DNA of 64,000 bases from Pirellulaceae bacterium (GCA_022448315.1 JAKVCA010000022.1:89739-153738); one strand, 5' to 3'; shown: positions 32,099 through 42,107, counted from the stretch's first letter. Translations and numbers: made by a program. The notes: generated by a model not told the origin, from the sequence alone.

Positions 32099-33760
32099 TT
32101 GTCCATATTCACGGAATCGGCGACTGAGGATTCAAACGAGCCCGAAAAAACGCGGTGGTGGGCCGTCGTTCTTGCATTAGTCGTCACAGCAGTGGCTTCG
32201 TATGGCATCATGCGTTGGTATCAATACCAGATTCCTCTCGGCTATTTTCGAGAGGGAGTCGCGGGGATACGCTCAGGGAACTGGGATGTTGTCCAACTGC
32301 AAACCACGGCCCTCACGGGCAACCCTGAATTCAGTTCCCACCGAGACTATCTCGAAGCGGCCTTCGAAATCTACAGGGGCGAATTGGACAAGGCCGAAGG
32401 CCTGTTGGAAACCGCAGGGAACGATCCCGCTGTCCAACCTTACGCTCTGGTTGCCGAAGGTGTAATTGCACTGCAACGAGGTGATCTGGAAAAAGCGAAA
32501 ACCAAAGCACAGGCAGCCCTTGAACTGGACGCCGAACTGCCGGAAGCGAATGAACTCAAACGTGGTCTCGAGAACATTGAGCAACCCATGACGCGAGTCA
32601 CTCGAGCCCTGCAAGGACTCGATGCCGGTGACCTCAAGACGGTCGAAAGCGAAATCAAAGCCCTGATGGAGACACCCATTGGCGATCCCTACGCCAAGTT
32701 CATCGCAGGTGTCGCCCTGATGCGGGAAAATAATTACGCCGAAGCGTTGAACGCCTTCGGCGGCGCGGTCGGTAACCCACAACTTGCGGCTGAAACGTTG
32801 ACGCTGTCGGGTGAAGCGTTGGTTTACCTGAACCAACGAGCCGAGGCCGAAAGCCTTTTTCTTCAGGCACTTTCCATCGACGACCAGCAGGTGGACTCGC
32901 ACCGCTGGCTGGCATCACTCTACTACGATATGGGCGCACACGATCACGCCGCCGCTCATCTGCGGCGGATATCCGAACTGGCCCCCGATGACTTTCGGCC
33001 CTACCGACAACTTGGGTTGATGAACAAAGACTTTGAGGACTTTGAGACGGCAGTTTCGAATTACGACAAAGCCCTCGAGAGAGACCCGTCGGTCCTTGTT
33101 CGTGCCGAGATCCTGCTTGAGAAGTCTCAGTGTCTGGCAAGACTTCGAAAATATGCAGAAGCTCGAGAAACATTAGCTTCTCCACTGCTCCAAGAGGTTC
33201 AGGAACCGGTCTTTGTCTCCATGATGAAAGGCACGTTGGCTGAGTGCCTTCTCGATGAAGGAAAACCAGCGGAGGCCAGCCAGCTGATTTCTGAGATCCT
33301 CGAAGTAGATCCGGCAAACCTGGACGCTTTGGTGCTTCGAGGAACACTCTTACAACTCAACAACAATTTTGCCGAAGCGGTCGAAGTCCTGACTCAAGCG
33401 GTGAATTCCGACCCCTACGATTACACAGCAAGATTCAAGCTAGCGCAGGTTTATCAGGCTCAAGGGAACTCGGAACTCGCCAAGGCAAGTCTCGAACGTG
33501 CCGAAGAACTGAAGGCATTGAGGGAGCAATTCTCAAGACTCCACCAGGAAGCCGCAGCGGACCTCACGAATGTCGACGCTCGAAATGCGATGGGGGAAAC
33601 GGCATTACAGCTGGGGCGGCCCGATCTTGCTGCCGTCTGGTTTCAGTCAGTCCTCAACATTGACCCTGAGAATGAACAGGCCAAAACAAGACTTCAGGCC
33701 GTGGTTGAGCAACTGACCGGCGTTCCAGCGACACCCCAGCAAGTCCCTCCTCAGCCTTAA
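32099..33760 (+). CDS. Membrane-anchored TPR repeat protein
   Basis: The 553-residue protein has an N-terminal membrane helix (about residues 20-40, WWAVVLALVVTAVASYGIM) and then, probably outside the cytoplasm, about a dozen TPR units from residue 50 to the end, for example DPSVLVRAEILLEKSQCLARLRKYAEARETL and LDALVLRGTLLQLNNNFAEAVEVLTQAV. The start is a TTG at 32099, behind a GGGA at 8 bases. No in-frame ATG exists between it and an upstream stop, and the first internal Met falls after the membrane helix. Its place between two FG-GAP lipoproteins on the same strand suggests a scaffold for them. The sequence ends in a Pro/Gln-rich tail. Confidence 0.9.
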   Translation: MSIFTESATEDSNEPEKTRWWAVVLALVVTAVASYGIMRWYQYQIPLGYFREGVAGIRSGNWDVVQLQTTALTGNPEFSSHRDYLEAAFEIYRGELDKAEGLLETAGNDPAVQPYALVAEGVIALQRGDLEKAKTKAQAALELDAELPEANELKRGLENIEQPMTRVTRALQGLDAGDLKTVESEIKALMETPIGDPYAKFIAGVALMRENNYAEALNAFGGAVGNPQLAAETLTLSGEALVYLNQRAEAESLFLQALSIDDQQVDSHRWLASLYYDMGAHDHAAAHLRRISELAPDDFRPYRQLGLMNKDFEDFETAVSNYDKALERDPSVLVRAEILLEKSQCLARLRKYAEARETLASPLLQEVQEPVFVSMMKGTLAECLLDEGKPAEASQLISEILEVDPANLDALVLRGTLLQLNNNFAEAVEVLTQAVNSDPYDYTARFKLAQVYQAQGNSELAKASLERAEELKALREQFSRLHQEAAADLTNVDARNAMGETALQLGRPDLAAVWFQSVLNIDPENEQAKTRLQAVVEQLTGVPATPQQVPPQP

Positions 33761-33852
33761 GACACCGTCAACATCGGGCTGGCAGGCGTTACGACCTGTG
33801 GTCACCAAACCCGCGGAGTGACGGGAATCATCAGCGAAGGGAATTCAGGCAA

Positions 33853-35481
33853 GTGGCAAGGCAATTTCATTTTGGCGGGTTGTTGAATGCCAGAGCCTTC
33901 CGTGACTGCTGGTTCATTTTATGCGTTGCCCTTACCGGGTGCGGATCGCAAAACTCGCCTGAGAATTCTGAACTTGCAGAGGTGACAGGGACGACTGTCG
34001 TAACTCAACCAAAAAAAGTGTTGAGTGCGGAGAAGCGGGAGCAGATCATCGAGTTCTGCTCGGATTGTCATGCGTTACCCGATCCGGGAAGCTTCCCGAA
34101 ATCGTCTTGGCATGAGGAAGTGGAACGCGGTTTCAACTTCTATTTTGATGCCGAAGAGCAGAGTCTTACTCCACCGGTATTCAACGAGGTGGTCGAGTTT
34201 TTCCAATCGCAGGCACCTGAAGCCATTCCCGTTTCCAAAATTGAACTCCCGCTTGATCGTGCTCAAACACCATTTCAGGTGCCGGAGATTGAACGCCGTC
34301 CCATCACTCCCGAAAATAGACTACCGGCGATCGCGGGCATGAGCTTGGAACCGATCGGCCCCAACGGTATCTCAATTCCTGTCTTCTGCGATATGAGGCA
34401 TGGCACCATTCACTGGCTTTACCCCGAAGACAACGGAAACTGTGCGTCGGAGTCCATTGGCCAATTCAAATACCCTTCGCGGGCTCACGCGTGCGATCTG
34501 GATGGCGATGGCATACAAGATTTGATCGTTGCAGAACTGGGCAGTGAAGATCCGGAAGATCACGAGCGAGGTGGTGTCTACTGGATGCGGGGTACAGGAG
34601 AGCGTGGACAGTTCGAAGTTCGTCCAATTTTGGAAAACATCGGACGCGTTGCCGATGTCCGTTCCGGGGACATGGACGGAGATGGCGATCTGGATCTCAT
34701 CGTGGGAGAATTTGGCTATATCAAAACGGGTGGCATCTGGATGTTGACCAACAAGGGTCCAGCCGACCCCGTCCGATCCGGCTCGCTCGAGTTTACGGCC
34801 GAAGAGATCGACTCGCGACACGGGACCATCCACACTCCCATCGTCGACTTTGACGGTGATGGAGATCTCGATTTCCTTGCCCTGGTGAGTCAGGCATATG
34901 AAGCGGTTGACCTCTTTATCAACGACGGCAACGGAGAGTTCACACGTCGAAATCTCTACGAAGCCGAGGATCCCGCATTCGGCTCCAGTGGCATTGAAGT
35001 CGATGACATTGACGGCGACGGGGATTACGACGTTCTTTACGTCAACGGAGATACGTTCGACAGCTACTTTGTAAAACCCTATCACGGAATTTGCTGGCTT
35101 GAAAATCAGGGTGAGGAGTCGTTCATCTCCCACAAACTGACCGGGATGCCGGGCGCGCAGTACGCCACACTCGGTGATGCAGATGGCGACGGCGATCTGG
35201 ATGTTGTGGGGGTTTCCCTGATGCCCGAGTTTCTAAGGACGGCTCACCGGGAATTACGCTTCGCATCCGTCATCTATCTGGAAAACGATGGAAACCAGAA
35301 TTTTTCAGGCTCAGCGCTTGAATTCGATCAATGTGATCATGCCTCGTGCGTCCTGTTCGACGCGGATCAGGATGGAGACCTCGATCTGGTGGTGAGCAAT
35401 TTCCTCGCAGAGACCAACGAGACCACAGATCCGGTCACCATATGGAAAAACAAGGCGAGCACCAAACCAATATCAGAATGA
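33853..35481 (+). CDS. FG-GAP propeller lipoprotein with an N-terminal CxxCH heme motif
   Basis: The 542-residue protein starts with GTG (no in-frame ATG before the propeller) and has a signal sequence ending in the lipobox ALTGC (about residues 26-30). Residues 69-73 read CSDCH, a c-type heme-binding motif, set in EFCSDCHALPDPGSFPKSSW. FG-GAP repeats with calcium loops follow: DLDGDGIQDL, DMDGDGDLDL, DFDGDGDLDF, DIDGDGDYDV, DADGDGDLDV and DADQDGDLDLVVSN. A propeller lipoprotein with one heme could take part in electron transfer, but no distal Met ligand is obvious. It is the third gene of a run with the CRTAC1 lipoprotein and TPR protein and stops 24 bases before the converging VWA gene. Confidence 0.9.
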   Translation: MARQFHFGGLLNARAFRDCWFILCVALTGCGSQNSPENSELAEVTGTTVVTQPKKVLSAEKREQIIEFCSDCHALPDPGSFPKSSWHEEVERGFNFYFDAEEQSLTPPVFNEVVEFFQSQAPEAIPVSKIELPLDRAQTPFQVPEIERRPITPENRLPAIAGMSLEPIGPNGISIPVFCDMRHGTIHWLYPEDNGNCASESIGQFKYPSRAHACDLDGDGIQDLIVAELGSEDPEDHERGGVYWMRGTGERGQFEVRPILENIGRVADVRSGDMDGDGDLDLIVGEFGYIKTGGIWMLTNKGPADPVRSGSLEFTAEEIDSRHGTIHTPIVDFDGDGDLDFLALVSQAYEAVDLFINDGNGEFTRRNLYEAEDPAFGSSGIEVDDIDGDGDYDVLYVNGDTFDSYFVKPYHGICWLENQGEESFISHKLTGMPGAQYATLGDADGDGDLDVVGVSLMPEFLRTAHRELRFASVIYLENDGNQNFSGSALEFDQCDHASCVLFDADQDGDLDLVVSNFLAETNETTDPVTIWKNKASTKPISE

Positions 35482-35505
35482 CAAACAGGGGCTGGCTTGC
35501 GAGGC

Positions 35506-37209
35506 CTACTGGATGATGTCGCGTCGATTCGACTGGTAATCCCAGACGACGAAGCGGTCGAGGTCATTGCCCGACGTGAAGAAAACGCGACCGCGAGTGG
35601 ACTCCGCGAGTCGGTAGGCGAATCGAATGTCTTCCTCCGTCTGAGACCAACTGGGAACCAGAAAAATATTGATGGTGATCCCTTCTCGGGCACACAACAT
35701 GCCCTCTCGCATCGTGGCTTCCTCCGTCAGCGGATGAGGCGGATAAAGCAAATAGAGCATTTGCTCTTCGAAGTGTGCCGTGGGCAGACCGTCGGTAATC
35801 AATACAATCTGTCGATTGGGAGTATCCTGGACGGCCAACTGCTGGCGTGCCAACTGGAGTCCGTGTTGGACGTTGGTGAAATGAGGGTGAATCAGCGACT
35901 CGACATTTTCTTCGTCGCTCATGTCGTATCGCAGTTGAACCACTGGGTCATGGATGGTAACCGGTTTAGGCATCGCCTCGATGACTTCCCCCGGTTGCCG
36001 CAATTTTCCGAAGGTGTACATCTCAACAAATCCGAGGAAATCTCCCGGGTATTCTCGTCGTATGAGACCATCGAGTGCGAGTGCCATCCGCTTGACGTTG
36101 ACGTACTGACCGTCGTAACGCATCGAACCACTCATGTCCATCACGACCATGGTCGCGCACTTGGGGTGATTACGCGTCCGATGAACCTCGATATCTTCGG
36201 TCTTGAGATGCAGGCCACCTCCCTGGTGGCTCTGGCGAATCATGGCATTGACCAGTGATTGAGTCGTATCCATGTGCGTCAGGGAGTCGCCAAACTCATA
36301 GGGCTTGGTCTGCTGGATCTCGACGTCACCCTCACCCTCGATAGGCCCTTCGTGCCGTCCTGTTCGAGAGCTTTGGAGATCGCTGAAAATCCTCTCCAGC
36401 AAACGCCCCTGAAAAATTCGGTAGGCCTGTGGGGTTAACTGAAACGCGCCTTGCTGATGGGCAAGCCCCTGCTGCTCGGCCATTTCCCGGATGTAATTTT
36501 GGATCGTCTCCTGCATCTCCCGCAGTGAATCGACATCCCCCGGTTCGGCGTACTGCGAGAGGGCATCAAGGTCCACAATGCCGATCTGCGCGGTCTCACG
36601 AGCCTCTTCAAGTTGTTTGAGTAGCTCGTCAATCTTCTCCAGTTCGGCCTTGATCTCCAGTGCCAGTGGCACCGTCATGGACTCGTGCCCCTTAAACTCG
36701 TACTTCGACGCCATCTCATCGATCTTGAATCGGTTGGAAAGTCCGTTGATTAATCGGAGCACATGCTGAGCGAAAGGGTCCACATCGTCGCCGATTGCAT
36801 ACCAGATCCGCTCCAAGTCATAAATTTGCTGCTGAAAGATGGCTTTCCTGTACCGTTCCGCCAAGCGGGTCGGCGGAGGCTCACGACCGATCTCCGACCG
36901 AAATTCGCTTATCGCCAATTTTTGAACCGACGATACTTCGTACTTTTCCAAAATCTTCCGTTTGCGATCCTCAAGCATGGCGATCAAGAGATCAATGCTC
37001 GGGCCCAGTCCTTGAAATTGACTCGGATCAAGACGGATGGCTCTGGCCATCTCCTCTTCGGTCAACTGACGCATTGACCCGTAGGCCAACATATGATCGA
37101 AGGCCGACGAGACCATGTCTGGGGGAGGTTGAGTTGGACTGGGAAATTCTTTGGGGTCATATCTCTGATAAGTGTGGACGATCCCGCCAAGGGAAGGTTT
37201 CTTGGCCAT
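35506..37209 (-). CDS. VWA-domain protein, CoxE/ViaA-like partner of the upstream AAA ATPase
   Basis: The 567-residue protein is soluble: no signal or membrane helix. The N-terminal two thirds are helical and charged (about residues 60-340), with segments such as LKQLEEARETAQIG. The C-terminal third is a VWA domain with MIDAS DMSGSMRYDG near residue 355 and the strands FVEMYTFGKL and IVLITDGLPTAHF; the conserved T and D of MIDAS are present. This layout, a helical N-terminus followed by VWA at the C-terminus, resembles CoxE and ViaA, which pair with MoxR-branch ATPases. The AAA gene starts 4 bases upstream on the same strand. The two probably act as a pair, like RavA-ViaA, on an unknown substrate. 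Confidence 0.9.
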   Translation of the reverse strand: MAKKPSLGGIVHTYQRYDPKEFPSPTQPPPDMVSSAFDHMLAYGSMRQLTEEEMARAIRLDPSQFQGLGPSIDLLIAMLEDRKRKILEKYEVSSVQKLAISEFRSEIGREPPPTRLAERYRKAIFQQQIYDLERIWYAIGDDVDPFAQHVLRLINGLSNRFKIDEMASKYEFKGHESMTVPLALEIKAELEKIDELLKQLEEARETAQIGIVDLDALSQYAEPGDVDSLREMQETIQNYIREMAEQQGLAHQQGAFQLTPQAYRIFQGRLLERIFSDLQSSRTGRHEGPIEGEGDVEIQQTKPYEFGDSLTHMDTTQSLVNAMIRQSHQGGGLHLKTEDIEVHRTRNHPKCATMVVMDMSGSMRYDGQYVNVKRMALALDGLIRREYPGDFLGFVEMYTFGKLRQPGEVIEAMPKPVTIHDPVVQLRYDMSDEENVESLIHPHFTNVQHGLQLARQQLAVQDTPNRQIVLITDGLPTAHFEEQMLYLLYPPHPLTEEATMREGMLCAREGITINIFLVPSWSQTEEDIRFAYRLAESTRGRVFFTSGNDLDRFVVWDYQSNRRDIIQ

Positions 37210-37213
37210 GAAA

Positions 37214-38641
37214 TTATTCCCACGTGTAAGTCACTCGACCGTGGTGCTGCGATCTTGAGATTCGGTCGAGCGAATAAAGTCCCGCAAGGACAAATTCGAC
37301 ACAACTCGCCCGTGTCGCTTCGTCTTCTCCGGCATTCACCTCGAATGCCTTTTCCCATGCTTGAGGCACGCGTGACAGACGCTCCGCGTAGGCCGAAGAA
37401 GGCAGCATATCTCCGACTTCGACGCTGACTCCCTTAGAAAAAATCTCGCTGATTTCATCCAAACCATGACGTTCCACGTACTCCTGAAACACGGTTTGAA
37501 TCGACTCGGCGATCAGACTGTCCAAAACTTGGCGTTCCGACATTTGGTGCGTGCCCATCAGGTCCAGTTCCAGTTTGCCGAGGGCCGAGGTGTACAGATG
37601 TCCCAGGTCACTGATACGAGGAACCGCCGGGTTCTCTCCGAGAGTAATTCCTCGTTGTCTCGCACTGGAAACCATCGTGCGAAAGTTTGCGATTGTCAAT
37701 CGAGCACTCACTCCCGACTGCTGATCGACGTACTTCGACTTGCGGGCTTCGATCGAAATCTGCTCGATGATTTCCAACATGAAGTATGGAATTTTCACGG
37801 GGTGCGTCCCCTCGAGATCCAAGCCTGACTCACTCAGCATGATCTCAATGCCCAAGTCACGCTCTTTGGGATAATGAGTCTGGACCAACGCCCCAATGCG
37901 ATCCTTGAGTTGCGGGATCACCTTGCCGCTTCGGTTGTAGGTCGCAGGATTCGCGCTGAACAGGACGAGCAGATCCAGATCAAATTTCACCGGGTAACCA
38001 CGGATTTGGACATCTCGCTCTTCGAGGATATTGAACAGTCCGACCTGAACAAGTTCATCGAGCTCAGGCAGTTCGTTCATCGCAAAGATGCCACGGTGCA
38101 TTCTTGGGATCAGACCGAAATGCAATGCCTCTTCGGTTGACATGCTGACACCACTGACAAGCTTTGACGGGTCGATCTCGCCAATCACATCCGCAAACTT
38201 GGTACCCGGTGCCAGACGCTCGGCATATCGCTCTTCACGGGGCCACCAGGCAATCGGCGTCTCACTCGGGTCATGGGTATTCAGGAAATCCTGAGCGACC
38301 CGACTGAGCGGCGCGAAAGGGTCTTCATGAAAGGGAGTGCCCGGAATATCAAGGTAAGGAATGAATGGGTCCAGAAACCTCACCAGAGACCGCATCAGTC
38401 GACTTTTCGCCTGCCCCTTCTCTCCGAGGAAAAGAAGATCATGCCCTGCCAGCAATGCGATGCTGATCTCCGGGATGACCGTGTCCTGATAGCCAACGAT
38501 CCCGGGGAATAATGTCTCGTCCTCTGACAGGGCAAGTGCGAGATTCGCTTGAATCTCCTGCTTCACTGAGCGGGAATGCCATCCACTCTCGCGCAACTCT
38601 TGCAGGTTCTTAGGAAGCGATTCGCGATCTATTTGGGTCAT
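37214..38641 (-). CDS. AAA ATPase of the magnesium-chelatase/MoxR branch
   Basis: The 475-residue protein (start ATG 38641, [11 protein letters not shown]; a second ATG at 38653 is also open) has Walker A GEKGQAKS near residue 72, an insertion helix region, and Walker [11 protein letters not shown] near 186, where the usual Asp is Asn but the catalytic Glu is kept. Sensor 1 is [22 protein letters not shown], containing the arginine finger. A C-terminal helical lid follows from about 330. The long [20 protein letters not shown] stretch is typical of ATPases related to ChlI that pair with VWA proteins. It overlaps the J-like gene upstream by 4 bases (ATGA), and the VWA gene starts 4 bases after its stop. 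All three look translationally coupled. Confidence 0.9.
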   Translation of the reverse strand: MTQIDRESLPKNLQELRESGWHSRSVKQEIQANLALALSEDETLFPGIVGYQDTVIPEISIALLAGHDLLFLGEKGQAKSRLMRSLVRFLDPFIPYLDIPGTPFHEDPFAPLSRVAQDFLNTHDPSETPIAWWPREERYAERLAPGTKFADVIGEIDPSKLVSGVSMSTEEALHFGLIPRMHRGIFAMNELPELDELVQVGLFNILEERDVQIRGYPVKFDLDLLVLFSANPATYNRSGKVIPQLKDRIGALVQTHYPKERDLGIEIMLSESGLDLEGTHPVKIPYFMLEIIEQISIEARKSKYVDQQSGVSARLTIANFRTMVSSARQRGITLGENPAVPRISDLGHLYTSALGKLELDLMGTHQMSERQVLDSLIAESIQTVFQEYVERHGLDEISEIFSKGVSVEVGDMLPSSAYAERLSRVPQAWEKAFEVNAGEDEATRASCVEFVLAGLYSLDRISRSQHHGRVTYTWE

Positions 38642-40011
38642 GGTGTTCCCCATTCAAACCAGGTGGCGCCAACCAGCACTCCTCGATTCCCTTTGCCCGA
38701 GCGATCAATGATGGGCTTTTGAGACCTGTTCGAATTCACTCGCTGCGTCTCCAGATCGGGCAACAGGCAGGTAAACTCATCGGGAAGCCAATTTGGCAGG
38801 GGTGTGAAACGATCTTCGTATCTGGCGACCGATGAGACACGCATGCCCCTAAATTTCCCTAACAGTCGCCCCTCGGGTACCAAAGCCGGTGAGTTCCCTA
38901 GCCAAAGATCAGCATCTGCAGGGATTATCCCGATCAACTTCGATTCAGGGACGTCGGTTATCCGACGCCCATTCCAAAAAATTGTTACCTTCGTCGACCG
39001 ACTGACAAGACACACATGATCAAACTCGTTGTCGGATTCACTCAAATCGGCCATGGCTGCGAGCTGGGTCGTTTGTCCACTCGACTTCAAAATCAGGTCC
39101 TCTTCCCCTGCTGCATCCGCCTGAATTCCGAGAATCCAGCCCGCATCACTCCCAGCTTGGCGTGGCTTGTCGTCTGTCAAACCAAGGATCGGTTGAAACC
39201 CGGCACTCGCTTGTCGTTGAACCCAGAATTCGAGCGTCCATTCACCGCGCCAGTCAAGCCAGTCACTCGCTCGACTCCAAATCACATATTGAGACTTCCC
39301 AACAGAAACTCCATACCGGGACCAGCGAGCAAGTCCCGTGGTGGCGGGCGCCGGTACTTCCATGCGAAACTCGATTTGCCCCTCCGCAGGACCTGAAGAA
39401 CCGCCTTCTTGGAAGGCGATTCGGTAGCCAATCCAGAGGAGAATGCCGTGAGCAGGAAGAAACATGAGCAGGACAAGCAGGCTCATCTGCCAACCTCGTC
39501 CTCGTCGCCGTTTTTTTCCAAAACTGGAAGTCTGATTTGCACCTGACATCAACGAACGGCTGGGCACGGAGATCGCTTCATCCGAAATCGCATCCTCCAG
39601 ACCAGGCGATGCTTTTGGATCGGCCTGCGCTTCTGTGTCAGTTTGGTCTTTCATCAGGTGAGGCGGCAATACCGAACGGGGCTTGGGTTGCACGGGCGAC
39701 TCGAAGTCGTCGATAGGCCGCCCCCGCCCGCTGGCTCTCTGGCGGAGCAACTCGTCATAAGCCTCACGCTCAGCCTTGACCAGCAGCACATCCAGTGCTT
39801 GATCAATTTCCTGAATGAGTCGCTGCGCGACTTCACCGTGCGGACCATGAACTTGCCGATTCAGATAGTGCAGACGCAATTGAGACGCATGCTCGATCAC
39901 ATCAAGATCATTTTCAAAGGTTGACAACCCGAGAAGGCGATAATGGTGGGGAGGTTGGACGTCAGGAGGTATACCAAGCCAGAGGTAATAGGGATCAAAC
40001 GGGGCTGTCAT
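38638..40011 (-). CDS. Membrane protein with N-terminal J-like domain and C-terminal LamG-like domain
   Basis: A 457-residue protein with three parts. Residues about 1-92 form a J-like domain ([26 protein letters not shown]... ending AYDELLR) of a kind recurrent in planctomycetes, without the HPD motif needed to stimulate Hsp70. A charged linker leads to one membrane helix (about 174-200) after a basic KKRRRGRG. The extracytoplasmic part (about 215-445) resembles a laminin-G/concanavalin-type lectin domain ([31 protein letters not shown]). The ATG at 40011 was chosen; a farther ATG at 40056 would add MILHFSLIF. Its stop overlaps the AAA gene start by 4 bases. It could link a cytoplasmic AAA/VWA machine with surface sugars or proteins. 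Family not named. Confidence 0.82.
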   Translation of the reverse strand: MTAPFDPYYLWLGIPPDVQPPHHYRLLGLSTFENDLDVIEHASQLRLHYLNRQVHGPHGEVAQRLIQEIDQALDVLLVKAEREAYDELLRQRASGRGRPIDDFESPVQPKPRSVLPPHLMKDQTDTEAQADPKASPGLEDAISDEAISVPSRSLMSGANQTSSFGKKRRRGRGWQMSLLVLLMFLPAHGILLWIGYRIAFQEGGSSGPAEGQIEFRMEVPAPATTGLARWSRYGVSVGKSQYVIWSRASDWLDWRGEWTLEFWVQRQASAGFQPILGLTDDKPRQAGSDAGWILGIQADAAGEEDLILKSSGQTTQLAAMADLSESDNEFDHVCLVSRSTKVTIFWNGRRITDVPESKLIGIIPADADLWLGNSPALVPEGRLLGKFRGMRVSSVARYEDRFTPLPNWLPDEFTCLLPDLETQRVNSNRSQKPIIDRSGKGNRGVLVGATWFEWGTP

Positions 40012-40100
40012 CGATGCATATCTCAGGTGAAATATCAGGCTGAAGTGCAATATCACAGTTCGTGACTCGCCCCGGGAATCCTCTCAACGCGGGCCGGTAA

Positions 40101-41783
40101 TTACTCGTCGGTCACGCATCCTTCGGAGGCCGATTTGACGTTTTTAATGTACTTGTACAGTGTTCCGCGCGTGACCTTGAATGCAGGTTCCTGCCAGGCC
40201 TCGCGTCTTCGGCTCATCTCGTCGTCATCCACATCGACATCCAGTCGATTTTTATCCGCGTCGATGGTCACCTGATCACCATTTTGCACGAGAGCCAGAG
40301 GCCCTCCTTCCTGCGCTTCAGGCGTCACATGCCCAACAATGAAGCCGTGGGAGCCTCCCGAAAAACGGCCGTCGGTCAGCAATGCCACATCGGACCCCAA
40401 ACCGGCGCCCATGATGGCGGAGGTCGGCGTCAACATCTCCGGCATGCCGGGTCCCCCCTTGGGCCCCTCGTATCGAATGATGACCACATCTCCTTTTTCG
40501 ATCTGTTTTTGCTCAAGCGAGGTCAGCATCTCTTCTTCAGAATCAAAGACTTTGGCTGGCCCGCTGAAGACAAGACCTTCCTTGCCCGTGATTTTGGCGA
40601 CCGCGCCTTCGGGTGCGAGATTCCCTTTCAGGATTTGAATGTGCCCCGTCGTTTTGATCGGTTCGGTAACCTTGCGAACGATGGTTTGACCCTCTTTCAG
40701 GCCTGGCAGATCTGCAACATTCTCGGCAAGGGTTTGCCCTGTTACCGTCAGGCAATCACCATCGAGCAGCCCTTCGCTAAGCAGGTACTTCATCACCGCC
40801 GGCGTCCCACCGATACCGTGAAGGTCTTCCTGCACAAATTTACCACTGGGTTTGAGGTCGGCGAGGTAGGGAATACGATCACTGACCGATTGAAAGTCGT
40901 CGATGGTGAGCGAGACGCCAACACTGCGGGCCATCGCAATCAGGTGAAGCACCGCGTTGGTGGAACCTCCCAGGGCCATGACGACCACCATGGCATTTTC
41001 GAAAGCGCGACGCGTCATGATGTCGCGAGGCTTGATATCCTTCTCAAGCAGCTTCAGGATAGCCGTACCCGCCTGCATACACTCGTCCATTTTTGCGGCA
41101 TCTTCCGCAGGAATCGAGGCACTGTATGGCAGTGACATCCCCAGTGCCTCAATCGCACTGGCCATGGTATTTGCCGTATACATCCCACCACACGCGCCCG
41201 CTCCCGGGCAGGAACGACGAACGATTTCCCTTCGTTCATCTTCGGAAATAGAACCGGCAAGATATTGGCCATAACACTGAAAGGCGGAGACGATGTCCAG
41301 CGATTCGTCCCCCCAGCGTCCGGGCTTGATTGTCCCTCCGTAAACCATCAAGGCTGGGCGATTCAGCCGCCCCATCGCGATCAAGCACCCGGGCATGTTT
41401 TTATCGCAACCCGGGAGCGCCACCAGCCCGTCGTACCATTGACCACCCATGATGGTCTCGATGGAATCGGCAATCAAATCTCGCGACTGCAGAGAGAAAC
41501 TCATCCCCTCAGTCCCCATTGAAATACCATCGCTCACACCAATCGTATTGAACCGCATGCCCACCAGACCGGACTCAGTCACTCCCTCTTTGACTCGATC
41601 CGCAAGTTTGTTCAGGTGCATATTGCAGGTGTTGCCTTCGTACCAAACACTGGCAATTCCAACCTGCGCTTTATCCATGTCGGCTTCGGTCATACCCGTG
41701 CCGTAAAGCATGGCCTGAGACGCTCCTTGGCTTTTGGGCTGCGTCACTCGGCTACTGTACTTATTGAGTGAGGATTGAGTCAT
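40101..41783 (-). CDS. ilvD: Dihydroxy-acid dehydratase
   Basis: Dehydrates 2,3-dihydroxy-isovalerate (and the isoleucine analogue) in branched-chain amino acid synthesis, using an iron-sulfur cluster. The 560-residue protein starts at ATG 41783 ([13 protein letters not shown]); the frame is open to 41951, but the extension does not look like the family. The cluster Cys are in [15 protein letters not shown] and [12 protein letters not shown], the three-Cys pattern of [2Fe-2S]-type enzymes, and the catalytic-loop Ser lies in [14 protein letters not shown]. The order of the other motifs ([50 protein letters not shown]) is typical. The C-terminus is VTDE. It follows the J-like gene start by 89 bases on the same strand. 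Confidence 0.97.
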   Translation of the reverse strand: MTQSSLNKYSSRVTQPKSQGASQAMLYGTGMTEADMDKAQVGIASVWYEGNTCNMHLNKLADRVKEGVTESGLVGMRFNTIGVSDGISMGTEGMSFSLQSRDLIADSIETIMGGQWYDGLVALPGCDKNMPGCLIAMGRLNRPALMVYGGTIKPGRWGDESLDIVSAFQCYGQYLAGSISEDERREIVRRSCPGAGACGGMYTANTMASAIEALGMSLPYSASIPAEDAAKMDECMQAGTAILKLLEKDIKPRDIMTRRAFENAMVVVMALGGSTNAVLHLIAMARSVGVSLTIDDFQSVSDRIPYLADLKPSGKFVQEDLHGIGGTPAVMKYLLSEGLLDGDCLTVTGQTLAENVADLPGLKEGQTIVRKVTEPIKTTGHIQILKGNLAPEGAVAKITGKEGLVFSGPAKVFDSEEEMLTSLEQKQIEKGDVVIIRYEGPKGGPGMPEMLTPTSAIMGAGLGSDVALLTDGRFSGGSHGFIVGHVTPEAQEGGPLALVQNGDQVTIDADKNRLDVDVDDDEMSRRREAWQEPAFKVTRGTLYKYIKNVKSASEGCVTDE

Positions 41784-42107
41784 TCTTGAAGTCTCGAAAC
41801 TCGAAAAACGAGGAAGTTGTACGGGTGATTTGACATCTGCCGACAAGGACTGGTGGCGAGCGACATTGTAGCCGTTTGTGGACGCGATTGTCAGGACGAC
41901 GCCGACGACTTTCATCCAGGGGTTGATGGACCCCAGCATCCGTCGGGGCACCTTTTACGAAGCGGGTCTTTTTGGTCGAGTTTCGGGCATTTTTGTCGAT
42001 CTACCCAACTCGAGGGAAGAGTCGTCACAGACTTTCCGATAAACCACCCAAGGGTGTCTGGCCCTGACAAAGGTTCGGACAGAGTGCGTCGAGCGAGTCT
42101 CGTCAAG
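41784..42107. other. Intergenic region between divergent ilvD and the HAD gene
   Basis: These 324 bases depend on the chosen starts; both neighbours have open frames reaching into them (ilvD to 41951, the HAD gene to 41853). The 5' extensions are Ser/Asp-rich and do not match the families. I see no leader peptide, attenuator hairpin or operator, although ilvD genes are often regulated by attenuation. Confidence 0.35.
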
